From NCBI RefSeq assembly GCF_000826545.1, contig NZ_CDME01000010.1, forward strand, positions 431,019 to 495,018: a stretch of DNA of 64,000 bases, read 5' to 3'. The first letter of the stretch is position 1. Each line of letters starts with the position of its first letter. The stretch comes from Kibdelosporangium sp. MJ126-NF4 (GTDB taxonomy: Bacteria > Actinomycetota > Actinomycetes > Mycobacteriales > Pseudonocardiaceae). Below, piece by piece: positions 27,297 to 36,700 of this stretch. The notes beneath the pieces were generated by a model, which made no database searches, was not told the DNA's origin, and worked only from the letters and a program-made list of their open reading frames with translations. The position numbers and the translations under genes are program-made.

Positions 27297-27318
27297 GCGC
27301 ACACACGCTAGCTGCGGA

Positions 27319-27344
27319 GTTGCTGTTGAAGCAACCATTGTTGC
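27319..27344. promoter_or_regulatory. Overlapping inverted repeats between IclR gene and catabolic operon
   Basis: GTTGC (27319-27323), GCAAC (27331-27335) and GTTGC (27340-27344) give two overlapping palindromes, GTTGCT-N5-AGCAAC and GCAAC-N4-GTTGC. They lie in the divergent gap and probably form the IclR-family protein's operator. Confidence 0.6.
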
Positions 27345-27398
27345 GATCAGAGCGCCAAGTATTGCTCCATGTCCAACCCGGTTTTAGCGTTCTGACAT

Positions 27399-28505
27399 GT
27401 GAAGATCGCCGACATCCGGCTGGACCGGCTCCGGCTTGACCTGGACCCGCCGTTCCACGCCGCCTGGGATCCCGTTCCGCGCAAGCACTTCGACGCGACC
27501 ATCGTTCGGGTGGAGACCGACGAGGGCGTCACCGGTATCGGGTCGGGCGACACGATGGACGGATTCGAGTCCTACGAACACCTCTTCCTCGGCCATGACC
27601 CGATGGACATCGTCCGGCACGTCCGCGTGATCGAGACGATGAACTTCCACTCGGCCCGCTACTGGCCGCTGGAGGCGGCGCTGTGGGACATCGTCGGCAA
27701 GGTCGCGGGGCTGCCCGTCGCGGCCCTGTTCGGCAATGTCCACAAGCGACTCCCGGTGTACATGTCCAGTGCGGAGCTGCGCACTCCCGACGAGCGCGCC
27801 GAGTCCGCGCTGGCCGCGCGGGCGCAGGGGTTCCGGGCGATGAAGATCCGGATCGACCGCAACCGCCTCGCCGACGGGATCGCCGCCGTCGCCGCCGTCC
27901 GCGCCGCGACCGGGCCGTCCTTCGAGATCATGGTCGACCTGAACCAGTCGTGGCGGATGGCAGGCGACGTCGAACCGGCGCTGGACTTCGGGACGGTGCG
28001 CCGGATCGTGGAGCGGCTGCGTGACTACGACGTGTACTGGGTCGAGGAACCGTTGCCCTACCAGGACATGGTTGGGCTGCGGACACTGCGGGACGAGACC
28101 GGGATGCGCATCGCGGCGGGGGAGATGCTGCCGTCGACGAGCGACCTGTTGTCCTACTTGGAGAACGACGCGCTCGACGTGTACCAGATGGACGTCGTGC
28201 TCGCGGTCGGCATGCACCGGGCCCGCACGATCGCCGAGGTCGCCCAGCTGAAACACCGGTTCTTCACGCCACACAGCTGGACCAACGGCATCGGCGTGCT
28301 CGCCAACCTGCACGTGGCCGCGGGTGTCGGCGGCGGGCCGTTCTTCGAGTTCCCGCACGACCCGCCCGGCTGGACCGCGCGCCGCCGGGATTTCATGCTG
28401 GCCGAACCGGTGTGGATCGACCCGGACGGCTGCCTGGCGGTACCGGACAAACCCGGCCTCGGCATCGAACTGGACGAGGAGGCGATCGCCCGATGGCGGA
28501 TCTGA
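27399..28505 (+). CDS. Enolase-superfamily enzyme, mandelate racemase subgroup
   Basis: A 368-residue enzyme from GTG 27399 (no clear ribosome site). It has an N-terminal capping domain and TIM barrel with K149-x-R151 (MKIRID), Mg ligands Asp180 (MVDLNQSW), Glu216 (WVEEPLPYQ) and Glu242 (AAGEML), and His292 (TPHSW). This is the mandelate racemase-type set, with Arg in place of the second Lys. Such enzymes dehydrate or epimerise sugar acids and related carboxylates by proton abstraction. It is the first gene of an operon with ALDH and Fe-ADH; the ALDH start overlaps its last 13 bases. The substrate is unknown. Confidence 0.88.
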   Translation: MKIADIRLDRLRLDLDPPFHAAWDPVPRKHFDATIVRVETDEGVTGIGSGDTMDGFESYEHLFLGHDPMDIVRHVRVIETMNFHSARYWPLEAALWDIVGKVAGLPVAALFGNVHKRLPVYMSSAELRTPDERAESALAARAQGFRAMKIRIDRNRLADGIAAVAAVRAATGPSFEIMVDLNQSWRMAGDVEPALDFGTVRRIVERLRDYDVYWVEEPLPYQDMVGLRTLRDETGMRIAAGEMLPSTSDLLSYLENDALDVYQMDVVLAVGMHRARTIAEVAQLKHRFFTPHSWTNGIGVLANLHVAAGVGGGPFFEFPHDPPGWTARRRDFMLAEPVWIDPDGCLAVPDKPGLGIELDEEAIARWRI

Positions 28506-29983
28506 CCACCTGGCTGGCCGCCGCGGCGGCGTTCCGGCCGGAGACCCGGCTGTTCGTCGACGGCGACCACATCGACGCGGCGAGCGGCGAGACCTTCAGT
28601 GACATCAGTCCACGCGACGGAAAACCCGTCGCCGAGGTCGCCGCAGGCGGCACCGAGGACGTCGACCGTGCCGTGCGCGCGGCCCGCCGGGCGTTCGACT
28701 CCGGTGTCTGGCGCGACCGGCCGCCCCGGGAACGCAAACGGGTACTGACCCGGTTCGCCGAGCTGATCCGGGACAACGCCGAGACCCTGGCACTGGCGGA
28801 GACACTCGACGTCGGCAAGCCGATCGCCGAGTCCGTGCGGGTGGACGTCGAAGGCGCGGCGAACTGCCTGCAGTGGTACGCCGAGGCCATCGACAAGACC
28901 TACGGTGAGATCGCCCCGACCGGTCCGGACGCCCTCGCCACGATCACCAGGGAGCCACTGGGAGTCATCGGCGCGGTCGTGCCGTGGAACTACCCGATGA
29001 TCATCGCGTCGTGGAAGATCGCCCCGGCGCTGGCCACCGGCAACAGCGTCGTGCTCAAACCCGCCGAGCAGTCCCCGCTGTCGGCGCTGCTGCTGGCCAG
29101 GCTCGGCGCCGAGGCCGGACTGCCACCGGGGGTGTTCAACGTGGTCACCGGGTTCGGGCAGACCGCGGGGCAAGCGCTCGGCAGGCACCCGGACGTCGAC
29201 AAGATCGCGTTCACCGGCTCGCCGGAGGTCGGCAGGCTGTTGCTGCGCTACGCGGGCGAGTCGAACGGCAAAGCGGTGTCGGTCGAGTCTGGTGGCAAGT
29301 CGCCGCAGCTGGTGCTGGCCGACGTCGCCGACGTGCAGGCCGCCGCGTCGGCCGTGGCGTGGGGGATCTTCTACAACGCCGGGCAGACCTGCAACGCCGG
29401 GTCCCGGCTGGTGGTCGACGAGGCGGTCAAGGACGAACTGCTCGACGAGGTCCTGAAGGTCGCGGCGACCTTCCAGGTCGGTGACCCGCTCGACCCGGCG
29501 ACCACGATGGGCGCCATCGTCGACGCCCGGCAACTCGCCCGCGTACTGGACTATGTGGACATCGGCCGTGCGGAAGGCGCGACTGTGGCACTGGGCGGCA
29601 CACAGACCCGAGCCGACAGTGGTGGCTACTTCGTCGAGCCGACCGTACTCGACCACGTGCGCAACGACAGCCGGGTCGCGCAGGAGGAGATCTTCGGGCC
29701 GGTCCTCACCACGACCACGTTCCGCGGCGTCGACGAGGGCGTCCGCATCGCCAACGACACCCGCTACGGCCTGGCCGCGGCGGTGTGGACACGCGATGTC
29801 ACCACCGCGCATGTCGTTGCCCGTCGGCTGCGCGCGGGAATGGTGTGGGTGAACACGTTCGACGCCAGTGACGTGATCACACCGTTCGGCGGGTTCAAGG
29901 ATTCCGGTTCGGGCCGGGACAAGTCGTTGCACGCACTGGACGGGTACACCGGTCTCAAGACCACCTGGATCACACTGAGATGA
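28493..29983 (+). CDS. NAD(P)-dependent aldehyde dehydrogenase
   Basis: A 496-residue ALDH starting inside the end of the enolase-family gene. Asn166 (PWNYP), Glu265 (SVESGGKSP) and the nucleophile Cys300 (NAGQTCNAG) are all present, as is the FTGSPEVG cofactor loop. The sequence resembles the betaine/gamma-aminobutyraldehyde type. It overlaps the Fe-ADH gene as ATGA, so the three proteins are made together. A pathway in which the ADH makes an aldehyde that this enzyme oxidises is plausible. Confidence 0.92.
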   Translation: MADLTTWLAAAAAFRPETRLFVDGDHIDAASGETFSDISPRDGKPVAEVAAGGTEDVDRAVRAARRAFDSGVWRDRPPRERKRVLTRFAELIRDNAETLALAETLDVGKPIAESVRVDVEGAANCLQWYAEAIDKTYGEIAPTGPDALATITREPLGVIGAVVPWNYPMIIASWKIAPALATGNSVVLKPAEQSPLSALLLARLGAEAGLPPGVFNVVTGFGQTAGQALGRHPDVDKIAFTGSPEVGRLLLRYAGESNGKAVSVESGGKSPQLVLADVADVQAAASAVAWGIFYNAGQTCNAGSRLVVDEAVKDELLDEVLKVAATFQVGDPLDPATTMGAIVDARQLARVLDYVDIGRAEGATVALGGTQTRADSGGYFVEPTVLDHVRNDSRVAQEEIFGPVLTTTTFRGVDEGVRIANDTRYGLAAAVWTRDVTTAHVVARRLRAGMVWVNTFDASDVITPFGGFKDSGSGRDKSLHALDGYTGLKTTWITLR

Positions 29984-31125
29984 GCGGGGAGGCATCGGTG
30001 CTGAGCGAGTCGTCGTTCGAGGTCGCGTTCGCCGGTCGGGTCGACTTCGGGTGCGGTGCCGTCGAGCGGCTGCCCGACGCGGTGGCGGGTCTCGGCCGGA
30101 CCGCCGCGTTCGTGGTGACCGACAACGGAATGCGGGCGACCGGGATCATCGACCGGGTGTCGGCGATCCTGGACAAGGCGGGCATTCGTTGTGGTGTCTT
30201 CGACCGCGTCGGCCCCAACCCGAGCACGGGCGACATCGACCGCGCGGCCACACGGGTCCGCGAGTTCGGCGACTGCGCGGTGATCCCAGTCGGCGGCGGG
30301 TCATCGTTGGACGCGGCCAAGGGCATCGCCCTGCTGGCCACCAATCCCGGCGTCGCCAGGGACTTCGACTACCGCACCGAGCCGGACCGCCCCGGGCTGC
30401 CGCTGGTCGCCGTGCCGACCACGGCGGGCACCGGCGCCGAGACCAACGGGTTCGGCGTGATCGAGGACCGGGCGGCGCACCGGAAGGTCTACATCGGACA
30501 CGACTCGGTCCGGCCGGTGCTCGCCATCCTCGATCCCGAACTGACCGTCGGGCTGCCGCGGCGAGCGACCGCGGCGACCGGGTTCGACGCGCTGGTACAC
30601 GGCATCGAGTCGCTGGCCGCACGGGGAAGCAACCCCATCTCCGCTGCCTACGCGGCTCAGGCGGTCGGCATGGTGAGCCGCTGGCTGCCCACCGCCGTGT
30701 ACGACGGCAAGGACATCGAAGCCCGCGGGCACCTGGTTCTCGCCGCCCATCTGGCCGGACTCGCGTTGAGCATCAGCGGCCTCGGGCTCGTGCACGGCAT
30801 CGCGCATTCGGTCACCAACCACACAGGCGCGGTGCACGGGCTCGCGCTGTCAGCCGTGCTCGGTCACGTGATGGAGTTCAGCCACGACCAGGCCACTTCC
30901 GCCTACGACACGGCTGCGCACGCCATGCGCGCGAAGGACGCCGTGACCGCCTGCCGCGAACTCGCCGTCGACATCGGTGTGAACGTGCGGCTGTTCGACA
31001 TCGGGTGCACAGCCGACGTGATCGACTCCGTGGCACGCGGTGCCCTCGCCGACGAGGTCACCGCCAACAGCCCACGCCTGCCGTCCTTGGGTGAACTCAC
31101 CGCGCTGCTGCGGTCCGCACTCTGA
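29980..31125 (+). CDS. Iron-containing (group III) alcohol dehydrogenase
   Basis: A 381-residue enzyme. The NAD(P)-binding GGGSSLDAAK is at 105-114 and VPTTAGTGAE near 145. The metal ligands fit Asp203, His207 (TGFDALVHGIE), His272 (GLVHGIAH) and His286 (AVHGLAL), the complete Fe/Zn set. It is the last gene of the IclR-linked operon and should interconvert an alcohol and an aldehyde feeding the ALDH. Confidence 0.9.
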   Translation: MSGEASVLSESSFEVAFAGRVDFGCGAVERLPDAVAGLGRTAAFVVTDNGMRATGIIDRVSAILDKAGIRCGVFDRVGPNPSTGDIDRAATRVREFGDCAVIPVGGGSSLDAAKGIALLATNPGVARDFDYRTEPDRPGLPLVAVPTTAGTGAETNGFGVIEDRAAHRKVYIGHDSVRPVLAILDPELTVGLPRRATAATGFDALVHGIESLAARGSNPISAAYAAQAVGMVSRWLPTAVYDGKDIEARGHLVLAAHLAGLALSISGLGLVHGIAHSVTNHTGAVHGLALSAVLGHVMEFSHDQATSAYDTAAHAMRAKDAVTACRELAVDIGVNVRLFDIGCTADVIDSVARGALADEVTANSPRLPSLGELTALLRSAL

Positions 31126-31300
31126 CTGGACCCCAACGCCTGGTCACGCTCAACTCGACACATGGTCGAGGCGGCGGGACAGGACGACCTGACAGGAGCC
31201 CGCGCGACCTGGCCACCAGATCCGGTAGGAAAGGGTGTCGAGTTCGGCTGGGCCCGTTCGTCCTAGCCGTGACCGAGTACAAACCAGGTGTGGAGGACAC

Positions 31301-31687
31301 GTGCGCTACATGCTCCTGATCTACAACTGTGACCGGCCAGGCCCCGCGGATCCCGGCTTCGCCGAGGCGCTGGCCAGGGTGAACGCGTTCGCTGACGAGC
31401 TCCGTCGGCGCGGTGCGCTGGTCACGGGCGACCCGTTGCACGGCGAGAACACCGCCACCACCGTCAGCGTCCGCGACGGGCGGACGCTGATCACCGACGG
31501 GCCGTTCGCGGAAACCCACGAGCACCTCGGCGGCTACTACGTCCTCGAGTGCCGAGATCTCGACGAGGCGCTCGAACTGGCGGCGCTGTGCCCGATGGCC
31601 GAGTCCGGGTCGATCGAGGTGCGGCCGGTCGCGCACGTGCCCGGCGTCGACAACAGTCCTGCCGCGGCGGTGGCCGCGTCCGAATGA
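31301..31687 (+). CDS. YCII-related (DGPF-type) protein
   Basis: A 128-residue protein from GTG 31301 with GGAGG at 31292. It begins RYMLLIYNCD and contains ITDGPFAETHEHLGGYYVLE, the DGPF signature of YCII-like dimeric proteins. In actinobacteria these genes usually precede ECF42-type sigma genes, and here a decayed one follows with a 4-base overlap. Its function in these pairs is not established. Confidence 0.9.
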   Translation: MRYMLLIYNCDRPGPADPGFAEALARVNAFADELRRRGALVTGDPLHGENTATTVSVRDGRTLITDGPFAETHEHLGGYYVLECRDLDEALELAALCPMAESGSIEVRPVAHVPGVDNSPAAAVAASE

Positions 31688-31983
31688 CCGATTCGCCCGC
31701 GGTCGTGGTGAAGCGTGTCTACCGCGAGCACCGAGCCCGGATACTCGTGGCCGTGGCCATGGCCACCGAACCGGGCAGGGGGCTGGCGTAGATCGACCGG
31801 ATCAACGGTCTCGACGGCTACCACCTGATGCACGCCGCCCGCGCCGACCTCCTGCACCGGCTCGGCCGGGTGAGCGAGGCCGCAGAGGCGTACCGTCGGG
31901 CGCACGCGCTCGCCGCCAGTCCCGCCGACCGCCGGTTCCTCACAGGCCGCCTGCTCGCCGCCACCAGTTCGGAGACCACATGA
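31684..31983 (+). pseudogene. Remnant of an ECF42-type RNA polymerase sigma factor
   Basis: The frame opens with the usual start of these sigma factors (VVVKRVYREHRARILVAVA), then reaches TAG at 31789-31791. In the same frame it continues with the typical C-terminal TPR-like end (GYHLMHAARADLLHRLGR and EAAEAYRRAHALA) to a TGA at 31981-31983. Full-length members are ~400 residues; only the first ~35 and last ~65 remain. The core sigma regions 2 and 4 are gone, so no functional factor is made. The DGPF partner upstream is intact, and the next gene still overlaps the old stop as ATGA. Confidence 0.85.
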
Positions 31984-32858
31984 GACTGTCTATCCTCGAC
32001 AACGGACATCGGCTGCGTGCAAGGATTTTCCTCACCACGACCGCGCGGCTGTCCCGCGTGGACTCGCCGGACATCGTGAAGATGCTGATGTACCGGCCGG
32101 ACTTCCTCACCCGCACGCTGCTGGACCTCAGTGCCCCGGCGATGCGCGGACCCTCGTACTGGACGGCGGGCGAACGCGAGTACCTGGCGATGTGCACCGC
32201 GCGGCGGCACCGTTGCCCGTTCTGCGTCGACACCCACGCCGAGCTGACCCGGATCGCGGGCCGCGGCGAGATCGACCCGGACGACCCCGGCTCCGCGCGC
32301 GGCGAACTCGTCGCCGTCCGTGATTTCCTCGACGCGCTGTCCACCACGCCCGACAACGCCGACGCGGGGCGCCTGCGCGCGGAAGCAGTGCCCGACCACG
32401 CCATTGTGGAGGCGCTGCGGGTACGGGTCGTGTGGAACATCGTCAACCGCCTGGCCAACGTGTTCGGCTTCGAACTGCGTGAAGGCCAGCTGCGCAGCGG
32501 TACCCGTGCGCTGCACCGGTTCGGCTACCGGTTCCCCGGCTTCCTGCTGGCGGGCGGCGCTCCCACCGCCGACCACGGCGACGCGGTCGAAAACCTCAGG
32601 CACGCCGTGCTCAACGGTCCCGGCCACACCGATCCGGCTCTCCGTGCCGCCGCGGCCTCCGGCGGCACGCTCGGCGAGCCGTGGCGTTCCTATGCGTCGA
32701 CCGTCCGCGACGCGTCCTACCGGATCACCTCCGCCGACATGGACGCGCTCACCGCGACCGGGCACACCGAGGACGAGATCTTCGAGGTGACCGTCGCCGT
32801 GGCTGCCGGAGTCGCGCTTGCCGAGTACGACGCGGGGCGCCTCGCGATCGAGCAGTGA
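31980..32858 (+). CDS. AhpD-like carboxymuconolactone decarboxylase-family protein
   Basis: A 292-residue, mostly helical protein with CPFCVDTH (~residues 81-88), the C-x-x-C-x-x-x-H redox motif of AhpD-type proteins. A second CMD-like half follows. The ATG overlaps the stop of the sigma remnant, so it once belonged to that operon and may have been a target or partner. A peroxide-defence or thiol-disulfide role is possible. Confidence 0.8.
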   Translation: MRLSILDNGHRLRARIFLTTTARLSRVDSPDIVKMLMYRPDFLTRTLLDLSAPAMRGPSYWTAGEREYLAMCTARRHRCPFCVDTHAELTRIAGRGEIDPDDPGSARGELVAVRDFLDALSTTPDNADAGRLRAEAVPDHAIVEALRVRVVWNIVNRLANVFGFELREGQLRSGTRALHRFGYRFPGFLLAGGAPTADHGDAVENLRHAVLNGPGHTDPALRAAAASGGTLGEPWRSYASTVRDASYRITSADMDALTATGHTEDEIFEVTVAVAAGVALAEYDAGRLAIEQ

Positions 32859-32862
32859 CTTT

Positions 32863-32888
32863 GGGGTGGGCCGTCGATGACCCACCCC
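32863..32888. terminator. Bidirectional hairpin terminator
   Basis: GGGGTGGG (32863-32870) and CCCACCCC (32881-32888) form perfect 8-bp arms with a 10-base loop between the convergent AhpD-like and TIGR03086-type genes. Confidence 0.75.
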
Positions 32889-32901
32889 GGGTGACACATG
32901 G

Positions 32902-33489
32902 TCAGACCGACACCGGTTGCCAGTCCGCCCGTCCGATGAACGCCAGCATCCGGCACTGCTCGTCGGAGTCGGCCGGTGGCGTCAGCTCGGGCCCGAAGAA
33001 GCCCGGCTGACGCACCACATTGGTCCGTGCCCAGTCGAACGCGATCGCCACCAGCGCCGGATCCAGCCGCACGGTCATGCCGAGCGCGTGCCCGATGTCC
33101 CAGGTGTGCGCGACCTGGTCGGTGATCAGCAACGTGACCACCTGAGCCACCGGTACGTCCCCGATCGGCCCGAGCGAGGCCGTGCGTGCGAGGGCGTCCT
33201 CGGTCAACGTCGGCACTGACGCTTCCCGTGCGGCGCGCCAGGTCGCCACCGGATCCGCACCGGCCATCCCGGCGGGGTGCGGTGATCCCGGCGCGCCCGT
33301 CCGCTCGGTGTACTCCTCGCCGGTCGCCCACGCCCGAATCTGGTGCTGGCCCCAGACCAGGTGCCCGGCCACGTCCCGCACTGTCCAGTCGGCACACGCC
33401 GACTGTGTGTCCCACCGGTCGGCCGGAACCGATGCCAGCATCGCGTCCAACTCGTCCTGTGCACGCCGGTACAACTCCAGCGTCGTCAT
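32902..33489 (-). CDS. TIGR03086 / maleylpyruvate isomerase-like (DinB-fold) protein
   Basis: 195 residues from ATG 33489. The four-helix DinB-like pattern is visible: WTVRDVAGHLVWGQ with a metal-site His, and DQVAHTWDIGHALGM with two more. Such proteins bind a divalent metal and often use mycothiol. Its reaction is unknown. It stands alone, facing a terminator at its 3' end. Confidence 0.8.
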   Translation of the reverse strand: MTTLELYRRAQDELDAMLASVPADRWDTQSACADWTVRDVAGHLVWGQHQIRAWATGEEYTERTGAPGSPHPAGMAGADPVATWRAAREASVPTLTEDALARTASLGPIGDVPVAQVVTLLITDQVAHTWDIGHALGMTVRLDPALVAIAFDWARTNVVRQPGFFGPELTPPADSDEQCRMLAFIGRADWQPVSV

Positions 33490-33787
33490 CTCCTGGTCCT
33501 CTCCACTCGTCGATGCACTACACCCCAAGGACGATCAGCACCCGACCGACTCGACACGGCTTGTCCGACGTCTTTCTGCTAGCCCGAACGGTCGCGTGAT
33601 CTTCGTCCGCTCGGTCGATTACTCCTGTTCACCCGTGCATTAACCTCCCGGATGTCGGGAAGCAACTTTCGGACTTCGGGATCGAATTCCGTGGGATAGC
33701 AGTTCTTTCAGAGGTGTTGCGAGGCCCTCTGTTGACAGCGTTGTCATCTGATTTCCCGACTTCGCACATCGCATCTGGAGGTACTCC
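33490..33787. other. 298-base intergenic region before the subtilase gene
   Basis: No gene is seen. TGACA at 33733-33737 and TGTCA at 33742-33746 form a short palindrome (TGACA-GCGT-TGTCA) ~45 bases before the subtilase start, overlapping a TTGACA sequence that could serve as a -35 element. The area is poorer in GC than its surroundings, as expected of a promoter. Confidence 0.4.
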
Positions 33788-36700
33788 GTGCGTCGAAAAG
33801 CACGTGGCCTTGTCAATCTGTTCATGGTGACCGTGGTCGGAGTCGCTACCGCGCAGACCGCAACCGCGGCACCAGCCCCGACGGGCACCGCCGGTGCGGG
33901 TACGGACCCCACAGGTCCGCCGCGCACCGTCACCCTGATCACGGGCGACCGTGTCACTGTCAATGAGCGGGCAGGGCAACTTCCCGCCATTTCCATCACG
34001 CCGGGACCCGGCCGTGACGGAATACGATTCCAGCGCAATCGCGACAAATCCGGCTGGTCGGTCTACCCGTCGGACGCGCTGCCGATGATTACCAGCGGCG
34101 TACTGGACAGACAGCTGTTCCGGATCGACCGGCTGCTGGCCGACGGCTACGACGACTCCCGCCCGACGCTCCCGCTGATCGTCGAGCGCGAACCGCAGCT
34201 GGCCGCGGCCGCGTTGCCCGGCGCCACCTCGACCCGGCAACTGCCCAGCATCGGCGCGACCGCGATGGCCGAGCAGAAGGACAAGGCAGGCGAGTTCTGG
34301 TCGTCAGTGGCCGGTCCGCGCGCGGCGCAGGGCGGCGTGCGCAGGATCTGGCTGGACGCCAAGGTACGGGCGAACCTCGACCAGAGCGTGCCGCAGATCG
34401 GCGCGCCGACGGCGTGGAAGAACGGCTACACCGGCAAGGACGTCAAGGTCGCCGTGCTGGACACCGGCGTCGACGCCACCCATCCCGACCTCACCGGCAA
34501 ACTCGCCGGTGCCAAGGACTTCTCCGGCGGCGACGACCCGACCGACCACCACGGCCACGGAACCCACGTCGCCTCCACGATTCTCGGCTCCGGCGCCGCG
34601 TCGGGAGGCAAGTACAAGGGCGTGGCCCCGGACGCCCGGCTGCTCGCGGCCAAAGTGCTCAACGACGACGGCAGCGGCGGATACTCCGGGATCGTCAGCG
34701 GCATGGAATGGGCCGTCGAACAGGGCGCGAAGGTCGTCAACCTCAGCCTCGGCGCAACCGACACCGAAGACATCGACCCGCTTGAGGCAGCGGTCAACCG
34801 GCTCAGCGCGGACAAGGGCGTGCTGTTCGTGGTCGCGGCGGGCAACGACGGCGAACTCGGTGCGTCCACAATCGGCAGTCCAGGCAGCGCGGGCGCGGCC
34901 CTGACAGTCGGTGCGGTCGACCGAGCCGACAAGCTGGCCTACTTCTCCAGCCGCGGCCCGGGCAAGTACGACAACGCGGTCAAGCCGGAGATCACCGCAC
35001 CCGGTGTCGGCATCGTCGCGGCCCGAGCGGCGGGCGTGCCCGCCAACAACCCGGTCGGCGACCACTACCAGGCCTCCTCGGGGACCTCGATGGCGACGCC
35101 GCACGTCGCGGGCTCGGTGGCGTTGCTGGCCCAGCAGCATCCGGACTGGCCGGGTGACCGCCTGAAAGCCGCGCTCACCGGTACCGCGAAGCCGACCGAC
35201 GGACTGACCGCCTTCCAGCAAGGCGCGGGCCGTGTCGACGCGGCCAGGGTGACCACCCAGCAGGTCGACGCGAACGTGAGCACGGTCGGTTTCGGCTCGC
35301 TGCCATCGGAAGCCACGCCGAAACCGGTCACCCGCGAGCTCGTCTACCGCAACACCGGCACAGCACCGGTCGACCTCGACCTCCGCTTGGACGTCCGGGA
35401 CGCGGAAGGAAAACCTGCCGCAGACGGCCTGATCACCGTGAGCAGCCCTCGCGTCACGGTGCCCGCGGGCGGTACCGCCTCCGTCACTGTCACCCTTGAC
35501 CAAGGAACGCGCCCACGCGGCGCTTACGGCGGCACGCTGATCGCGACGTCGGCGAACGGCGCGTCGGTGCGTACGCTGATCAGCGCGGACCTCCAACGCC
35601 CGCAGTACGACGTGAACGTCAAGCTGCTCGGCCGCGAGCCAGGCAAGGCGGGCGGCATGGTCTTCATCACCAACCTCGACACCGGGCTGAGCAAGCACTA
35701 CTACATCACCGACGGTGGTGGCGAGGTCCGGATGGCGCAGGGCAGGTACCTGTTCATGGCGGAGATCCACGAGATGCGCGACGGGGACCGCATCCACCCC
35801 ACGCTTGTCGCGGCGCCGGGCACGGTGATCGACACGAACAAGGATGTCGTGCTGGACGGGCGCGGCGCCAAGCCGGTGACAGTCCACACAGACCGCTCCG
35901 ACGCGCGGTCCAGCGGCGAACTGGTCGACTTCGTCGAGCAGGTCGCGAGCGGAGGGACCATCAGCCACGGCTGGTGGCAGACGCGGATCTTCAACGACAC
36001 CAACTACGCGTACGTGGCACCGACGACCACCAATGTCCCGGACTTCTCCTTCCTGGTGGTCACCCAGTTGGGCAAGCAGAACAAGGAAGGACGCACCGAG
36101 AACAGCCCGTACCTGTACAACCTGCGCTTCCCGAGCAAGGGTCGGGTTCCGGACGTGTCGGCCTACCGCGTACGGGATCACGAGCTGGCTCGCGTCTCGG
36201 CGAACTACGCCAGCACCGGCAGCAAGCAGTGGGGCAAGCTGCGCACGTTGCCGTCGCCGTACGCGAACGAGGACGACCTCAACGACACCTGGTGGTTCAC
36301 CTCGGCTGTGCAGTTGCCCACCGCACGGGAGGAGTTCTACAGCGCGGGCGATCTCACGTGGTTCAAGCGGTTGCAGGTGGACAACACCAGCAGCAACGGC
36401 AACTACTCGGAGATGTACGAGTACCGGCCGTCCGTGCGCTACCAGCCGGGCAAGCAGTACCAGGAGGGCTGGAACCGCGCTGTCGCCGGGCCTTCGCTGA
36501 AGTACCTGACCAACACAGTCCGCGAGGGCGACTCGCTCAGCATCCAGCTGCCTGTGTTCGCCGTGAACGCCGACGAAGGCACCAGCGTCGGTGCGGCGGC
36601 CGGGCGGACCCGGCTTCTGCGGGACGGCAAGGAGATCGCCTCGGTTCCCCGAGTGCCGCACTTCCACTTCCCGGACGGTGGTCCGGTGGACTTCACCGTG

